Shown one piece after another: positions 58,464-64,000 of a DNA stretch of 64,000 bases. Numbering within the stretch: position 1 is the stretch's first letter; each line of letters starts with the position of its first letter. The stretch is from contig NZ_JAJAUZ010000040.1 in assembly GCF_020532645.1 (NCBI RefSeq), forward strand, positions 1 to 64,000, in the 5' to 3' direction. The DNA comes from Streptomyces bambusae (GTDB lineage: Bacteria; Actinomycetota; Actinomycetes; Streptomycetales; Streptomycetaceae). The notes under the pieces were generated by a model, which saw only the letters and a list, made by a program, of their open reading frames with translations, had not been told where the DNA came from and ran no database searches. The translations under genes were made by a program, and so were the position numbers.

Positions 58464-58634
58464 GTGAGCAGTCTCGCCGGTCGGCCGCCGAAAGCCCAAA
58501 CGGAATGCGGCGTTGCCGCGGTGGACACAGCGGTCATACCGGGAGGACTCGCCCCGGCTCCACCGGCGGTCCGCCGGAGCTGCGGCGGAGCGCGGGCTTC
58601 ACCCCAAGGGGTCGCTGCGCGTCACCCCGGGGCG

Positions 58635-59762
58635 TCACATCAGAGGAGTGAGGAAGCGCCGCAGGGCCTCTTCGTACGCGTGGGGCGCGGCGTTCCACAT
58701 GGCGCCGTGCGGGGCGTCGGCGACCGGGTGGAGGGTGACCAGGTCGGGGCGGCGGGCGGCGAGGGTGCGGGAGAGCCCCCACGGCGCGAGGGTGTCGCCG
58801 GGCCCGTGGAAGATCAGGACCGGCACCCTCAGCCCGGCGGGGTCGGCCGCCTCGGGCAGCCGGTCGCCGCGCAGCCCGGCCCGGCCCTCGGCGGCCCGGA
58901 CCGCGAGCGGCAGCAGGGGCGCGGGGGTGCGGCGGGCGGCCGCCAGGGCGCGCAGGGTCAGGTGCCAGTCGAGGACCGGCGAGTCGAGGACGAGGCCGGC
59001 GATCCGGTTCCGCAGCGCGGAGCGGGAGGCGGCGTGCAGGGCCATCGCGGCGCCGGTGGACCAGCCGTGGAGGACGACCCGCTCGGCGCCGAAGCGGACG
59101 GCGTAGCGGATCGCGGCGTCCAGGTCGCGCCATTCCGATTCGCCGAGGTGGCCGAGGCCGTCCGGGGAGGCGGGGGCACCGAGGTCGTTGCGGTAGGCGA
59201 GGTCGAGCACCGGCAGCCGCTGCTCGTGCAGGAAGGGCATGACGTTCATCGGGTGCTCGCGGGTGGCGCCCAGGCCGTGCACGGTGATCACCCAGGTCCG
59301 GCGGGCGGCGGGGACGAACCAGGCGGGCAGCGCGCCGAGCTCGCCGGGCACGTCCACGTCGGCGTGGTCGAGACCGAGGGCGCTGCGCGGGTCGCCGAGG
59401 TGGAGCTGCGGGGTGAGCCGCACCCGGGTGCCCGGGGTGAGGGCGCCGTGGCCGACGCCGATCAGCCGGCGGACCACGGTGTCGGGGTCGTGCGGGGCGT
59501 CGCCGAGCACCGGGCCGACCACGGCGTGCACGCCGGGGGCGGCGAGTCCGTAGACGCCGGGGAGCAGGGCGGACAGGGAGCGGGTGAGCGCCACCCGGCC
59601 GTCGTCGGCGGAGTGGACGCTGAGGGGGCGGCCGCCGGGCAGCGGACGGCCGGGGGCGGGCCGCAGGGCCGCGTCTCCGGCGAGCCGGCCGGCCGCGACC
59701 GCGGCGGCGCCGGCTCCGATGAGGGTCGTGACGGCCGCTGCCGTCGCTGTAGCGGTGCGCAC
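58635..59762 (-). CDS. Alpha/beta hydrolase
   Basis: 375-residue serine hydrolase. An N-terminal hydrophobic stretch (residues 5-28, ATAAAVTTLIGAGAAAVAAG) suggests export or membrane anchoring. The nucleophile elbow is HGWSTGAAM, the acid lies in FHGPGDTLAPW and the catalytic His in DAPHGAMWN; oxyanion contact HGLGATREHPMN. Similar to prolyl-oligopeptidase-type or esterase proteins of actinomycetes; substrate unknown. ATG start, near the phosphate transporter but on the opposite strand. Confidence 0.88.
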   Translation of the reverse strand: MRTATATAAAVTTLIGAGAAAVAAGRLAGDAALRPAPGRPLPGGRPLSVHSADDGRVALTRSLSALLPGVYGLAAPGVHAVVGPVLGDAPHDPDTVVRRLIGVGHGALTPGTRVRLTPQLHLGDPRSALGLDHADVDVPGELGALPAWFVPAARRTWVITVHGLGATREHPMNVMPFLHEQRLPVLDLAYRNDLGAPASPDGLGHLGESEWRDLDAAIRYAVRFGAERVVLHGWSTGAAMALHAASRSALRNRIAGLVLDSPVLDWHLTLRALAAARRTPAPLLPLAVRAAEGRAGLRGDRLPEAADPAGLRVPVLIFHGPGDTLAPWGLSRTLAARRPDLVTLHPVADAPHGAMWNAAPHAYEEALRRFLTPLM

Positions 59763-59989
59763 GGCTCCAGTGTCGGGCGGGTGCGGCGGGCCGGCGACTC
59801 CACGGCGTGATCTGGATCTCTTCCGGGGGACCCCGGAAGCCCGAGAAAAGCGGTGCGCCGCCTTCCGGTCGGGTTCCGTTTACCTTTGGCTGACCTGCTG
59901 AAACTATAAAAAATAGGGTGAAAGACCATTGAATCGCCCAGGCGGGGAGGGGTCACCCCTCTGGCAGGTACACCGCCCAGCCGGTCCCA

Positions 59990-60011
59990 GTTCATCTTCT
60001 GTTCACTCAGG
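59990..60011 (+). promoter_or_regulatory. PHO box (PhoP operator) of the phosphate transporter
   Basis: Two contiguous 11-base direct repeats GTTCATCTTCT (59990-60000) and GTTCACTCAGG (60001-60011), the streptomycete PhoP consensus, 48 bases before the pit start. The rest of the 296-base gap holds an AT-rich stretch (59900-59916, CTATAAAAAATAGGG) and nothing else I can name. Confidence 0.8.
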
Positions 60012-60058
60012 TTGCTTACGGTCGCCGAGCCACTGACCTCAAACAGAAGCCTGGGTAA

Positions 60059-61327
<1,269 letters not shown>

Positions 61328-61356
61328 CGGCCGGACCAGAACAGAGGATCAGCAGT

Positions 61357-61578
61357 ATGAAGATCGACTGGGCAGCTCTCGGCTCCGTCTTCGGGGTCAG
61401 CCTCGGCGCCACCGTGGCCCTCGTGGCCCTCTTCACCATCGGCCTCGTCGGCCTCTCGAAGCACGAGGCCGCCGTCGAGCAGGGCGGCACCGCCACCGTC
61501 GCCCGCACCGGCGCCTACGCCGCCTTCGCGCTCTGCGCCGCGGCCGTGGCCTACGGGATCTACCTGATCGTCAGCTGA
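61357..61578 (+). CDS. Small membrane protein co-transcribed with pit
   Basis: 73-residue protein of unknown function with two hydrophobic helices (GSVFGVSLGATVALVALFTIGLVGL and GAYAAFALCAAAVAYGIYLIV) and a short charged loop (SKHEAAVEQGG). It follows the phosphate transporter gene by 29 bases on the same strand, and a strong terminator follows it, so the two form an operon under the PHO box. GAGGA precedes the ATG. Likely an accessory subunit; this is inference. Confidence 0.85.
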   Translation: MKIDWAALGSVFGVSLGATVALVALFTIGLVGLSKHEAAVEQGGTATVARTGAYAAFALCAAAVAYGIYLIVS

Positions 61579-61589
61579 CGACCGCGACG

Positions 61590-61618
61590 GCTCCCCCGGA
61601 GGACTCCTCCGGGGGAGC
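61590..61618 (+). terminator. Terminator of the pit operon
   Basis: Twelve-base perfect stem GCTCCCCCGGAG (61590-61601) with 61607-61618, 5-base loop, followed by TTTC. Confidence 0.8.
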
Positions 61619-61689
61619 TTTCGCGTATCCGCTGTGGGCCTGCGCACACTGCCCCTCCGCAGGTCAACGGCGAGTTGACGGGCCATCGC

Positions 61690-61885
61690 GGTGCGTGGTG
61701 GACTGCCCGGGCCAACACGGCGGCAGGAGAGGAAGTCCGGTGCGAATCCGGCGCGGTCCCGCCACTGTCACCGGGGAGCACTCCCCCACCGTGCGTCACG
61801 GCCCTCGCGGGCTGGAAGGCCGGGGGAGGCGCCGATCCGGGAGCCAGGAGACTCTCACCGCCGGTCACGTCGAACCAGGGCGCGG
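61690..61885 (+). ncRNA. Cobalamin riboswitch
   Basis: Vitamin B12-sensing leader in front of cbiB. The conserved blocks are present in order: GAGAGGAAGTCCGGTGCGAA (about 61727-61746), GCGGTCCCGCCACTGTCACC around 61753-61772 containing the B12 box core GCCACTG, and the 3' AGCCAGGAGACTC block (61842-61854). Cobalamin binding is expected to switch off the downstream cbiB-cobQ genes. Boundaries are approximate. Confidence 0.93.
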
Positions 61886-61909
61886 ACCCTGAGTGAGGAC
61901 ATACACGCC

Positions 61910-62878
61910 ATGCGTGCCGATCGCGTTTTCGCGTACGGTGCGGCGGCCGGGCTGGTCGGCGACCGGATCCTGGGCGATCCGCGCCGTGGACACCCCGTCG
62001 CCGCCTTCGGCCGGGCCGCCGCCGCGGTGGAGCGCGTCCTGTGGACGGACGCCGCCCCCGGGCAGCGCGCCCGCGGGACCCTGCACACCCTCGTCTGCGC
62101 CGGCGGCGCGGCCGCCCTGGGCGCACTCGGCGCCCGCGCCGTCCGCCGCCGCCCCGCCGCCCTGCGGATCGCCCTGACCGCCGCCGCCACCTGGACCGTC
62201 GTCGGCGGCACCTCGCTGGGCCGGGAGGCCCGGGCCATCGGCGGGGCACTGACCGCCGGGGACACCGAAGTCGCCCGGGAACGGCTGCCGCACCTGTGCG
62301 GGCGCGACCCGCAGGCCCTGGACGAGCAGCAGATCGCGCGGGCCGTGGTCGAGTCCGTCGCCGAGAACACCTCCGACGCCGTGGTCGGCGCCCTGGTGTG
62401 GGGCGCCGTCGCCGGCGTCCCCGGGCTGCTGGCCTTCCGCGCCGTGAACACCCTGGACGCGATGGTCGGCCACAGATCCCCCCGTTACCTCCGCTACGGC
62501 TGGGCGTCGGCCCGGCTGGACGACCTGGCCGGCTGGCCCGGCGCCCGGCTGACCGCGGCCGCGGCCGTACTTGCGGGCCCGGACCGTCGGGGGGCGGTCC
62601 GGGCCTGGCGCGCCGACGCGCACCGGCACCCGAGCCCGAACGCCGGACCGGTGGAGTCCGCCTTCGCCGGCGCCCTCGGCGTCCGGATGGGCGGCACCCT
62701 CGCGTACGCGGGCCGGGTCGAGCACCGGCCGGTGCTGAACGGGGCGGCCGGCCGGCCGGTCGAAGCCGCCGACATCGAACGGGCGGTACGGCTCTCCCGC
62801 CGGGTGACCTGGCTCGCGCTGGGCACCTGTGTGGCGGGCCGCACCCTCCTCTCCTACGCACGGAAGGGACGCCGATGA
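61910..62878 (+). CDS. cbiB: Adenosylcobinamide-phosphate synthase (CobD/CbiB)
   Basis: 322-residue membrane protein of late cobalamin synthesis that attaches the aminopropanol arm to adenosylcobyric acid. Typical blocks: LVGDRILGDPRRGHPVAAFG at the N-terminus, VESVAENTSDAVVGALVWG and FRAVNTLDAMVGHRS in the middle, HPSPNAGPVESAFAGALGVR near the C-terminus. Several hydrophobic helices. ATG at 61910 with GTGAGGA about ten bases upstream, just after the riboswitch; stop overlaps cobQ by 4 bases. Confidence 0.95.
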   Translation: MRADRVFAYGAAAGLVGDRILGDPRRGHPVAAFGRAAAAVERVLWTDAAPGQRARGTLHTLVCAGGAAALGALGARAVRRRPAALRIALTAAATWTVVGGTSLGREARAIGGALTAGDTEVARERLPHLCGRDPQALDEQQIARAVVESVAENTSDAVVGALVWGAVAGVPGLLAFRAVNTLDAMVGHRSPRYLRYGWASARLDDLAGWPGARLTAAAAVLAGPDRRGAVRAWRADAHRHPSPNAGPVESAFAGALGVRMGGTLAYAGRVEHRPVLNGAAGRPVEAADIERAVRLSRRVTWLALGTCVAGRTLLSYARKGRR

Positions 62879-64000
62879 GCACGGCGGCACCGGGAGGCGG
62901 CCTGCTGGTGGCCGGCACCACCTCGGACGCGGGCAAGAGCGTGGTCACCGCCGGCATCTGCCGCTGGCTGGTCCGGCAGGGCGTGAAGGTGGCCCCGTTC
63001 AAGGCCCAGAACATGTCCCTGAACTCGTTCGTGACCCGCGAGGGCGCCGAGATCGGCCGGGCCCAGGCCATGCAGGCGCAGGCGGCCCGGGTGGAGCCGA
63101 CCGCGCTGATGAACCCGGTGCTCCTCAAGCCGGGCAGCGACCGCAGCAGCCAGGTGGTGCTGCTGGGCAAGCCGGTCGGCGAGATGAGCGCCCGCGGGTT
63201 CTTCGGGGGGACTGGGGGGTCGTCCCCCGGGAAGGGGCTGCACGGGGGCCGGCAGGAGCAGCTGCTCGGCGTGGTCACGGACTGCCTGGCGCAGCTGCGG
63301 GGCACGTATGACGCCGTGATCTGCGAAGGGGCGGGCAGTCCGGCCGAGATCAACCTGCGCCGGACCGACATCGTCAACATGGGCATCGCGCGGGCCGCGC
63401 GGTTCCCGGTGGTCGTCGTCGGCGACATCGACAAGGGCGGGGTGTTCGCCTCCTTCTTCGGTACGACGGCCCTGCTGAGCGCCGCCGACCAGGAGCTGGT
63501 CGCCGGCTACCTGGTGAACAAGTTCCGCGGCGACGTCTCGCTGCTGGAGCCCGGCCTGGAGATGCTGCGCGGCCTGACCGGCCGGCAGACCTTCGGGGTG
63601 CTGCCGTTCCGGCACGGCCTGGGCATCGACGAGGAGGACGGCCTGCGGGTCTCGCTGCGCGGGGCGGTGCGCGAGTCCGTGGTGGCGCCGCCGGTCGGCG
63701 AGGACGTGCTGCGGGTCGCGGTGTGCGCGGTGCCGCTGATGTCGAACTTCACCGACGTGGACGCGCTGGCCGCCGAGCCGGGCGTGGTGGTGCGGTTCGT
63801 GGACCGGCCCGAGGAGCTGGCCGACGCCGACCTGGCGATCGTGCCGGGCACCCGGGGCACCGTGAAGGCGCTGGAATGGCTGCGCGAGCGGGGCCTGGCG
63901 GACACGCTGGCCCGGCGGGCCGCCGAGGGTCGGCCGGTGCTGGGCATCTGCGGCGGGTTCCAGGCGCTCGGTGAGGTGATCGAGGACGAGGTGGAGTCCC
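62875..64000 (+). CDS. cobQ: Cobyric acid synthase CobQ (partial, runs off window end)
   Basis: N-terminal 375 residues of the glutamine-dependent amidase that makes cobyric acid from the a,c-diamide. The ATP-binding GTTSDAGKSVV loop (about 15-25), VAPFKAQNMSLNSFV, VICEGAGSPAEINL and VVVVGDIDKGGVFAS blocks are in the expected order, and the glutaminase begins with VLGICGGFQ (catalytic Cys) near 361. Starts by 4-base overlap with cbiB. Between SARG and HGGRQ about 14 extra residues (FFGGTGGSSPGKGL) are inserted in frame. No stop within the window. Confidence 0.93.
   Translation, partial: MSTAAPGGGLLVAGTTSDAGKSVVTAGICRWLVRQGVKVAPFKAQNMSLNSFVTREGAEIGRAQAMQAQAARVEPTALMNPVLLKPGSDRSSQVVLLGKPVGEMSARGFFGGTGGSSPGKGLHGGRQEQLLGVVTDCLAQLRGTYDAVICEGAGSPAEINLRRTDIVNMGIARAARFPVVVVGDIDKGGVFASFFGTTALLSAADQELVAGYLVNKFRGDVSLLEPGLEMLRGLTGRQTFGVLPFRHGLGIDEEDGLRVSLRGAVRESVVAPPVGEDVLRVAVCAVPLMSNFTDVDALAAEPGVVVRFVDRPEELADADLAIVPGTRGTVKALEWLRERGLADTLARRAAEGRPVLGICGGFQALGEVIEDEVES

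Overview
The window is a 64 kb stretch of very GC-rich actinobacterial chromosome, almost certainly from Streptomyces. A chaplin, a Spo0M protein, a streptophobe-type membrane protein, the GATC-binding nucleoid protein Gbn, many GTG/TTG starts and a typical PHO box all point that way. From memory, the gene order (chpE, two-component pair, serB, inhA/fabG, tldD/tldE, tyrS, moaA, S8 protease, exonuclease, SURF1, gbn, ABC-F, pit, cobalamin genes) follows the S. coelicolor SCO179x-SCO185x core region. No rRNA, tRNA, CRISPR array, prophage or insertion sequence was seen.

Layout. 0-7 kb: DNA glycosylase, Spo0M, PEBP protein, HNH nuclease, TauE exporter, an NfeD/SPFH membrane pair and an ABC ATPase. 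7-16.6 kb: chaplin chpE, a NarL-type two-component system, a secreted transglycosylase-like protein, a double-FHA ABC exporter, a streptophobe-like membrane protein and serB. 16.7-27.8 kb: SixA-like phosphatase, an MFS transporter with a 38-residue partner peptide and a divergent GntR regulator, the fabG-fabI fatty-acid pair, tldD-tldE, tyrS and small membrane proteins. 27.9-32.8 kb: moaA, a DUF485/acetate-type symporter operon and a secreted subtilase.

32.9-46.9 kb looks like the accessory part. It holds a Zn-dehydrogenase, a translationally coupled AGMO-like hydroxylase plus lysoplasmalogenase (a possible ether-lipid cleavage pair), a 1044-residue NACHT ATPase with an LRR-like tail (NLR-like, candidate immune protein), a four-gene catabolic operon (acetoacetate-decarboxylase-like, SDR, two ACMSD-like amidohydrolases) divergent from a TetR regulator with a perfect operator palindrome between them, and a bacterial RING-finger/TerD-like protein. 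These are the best places to look for something undescribed.

47-64 kb returns to core genes: DEDDh exonuclease with BRCT, a zinc-ribbon-like protein, SURF1, an SDR, a five-gene Asp23/AmaP envelope-stress operon, an enoyl-CoA hydratase, gbn, an ABC-F protein, a neutral zinc metallopeptidase, a PHO-box-controlled phosphate transporter, and a cobalamin riboswitch in front of cbiB-cobQ (cobQ runs off the window end). Many convergent pairs are separated by strong GC-rich hairpins that I call as bidirectional terminators. Several genes have a -10-like hexamer about 6-8 nt before the start codon and no Shine-Dalgarno sequence, suggesting leaderless transcripts.
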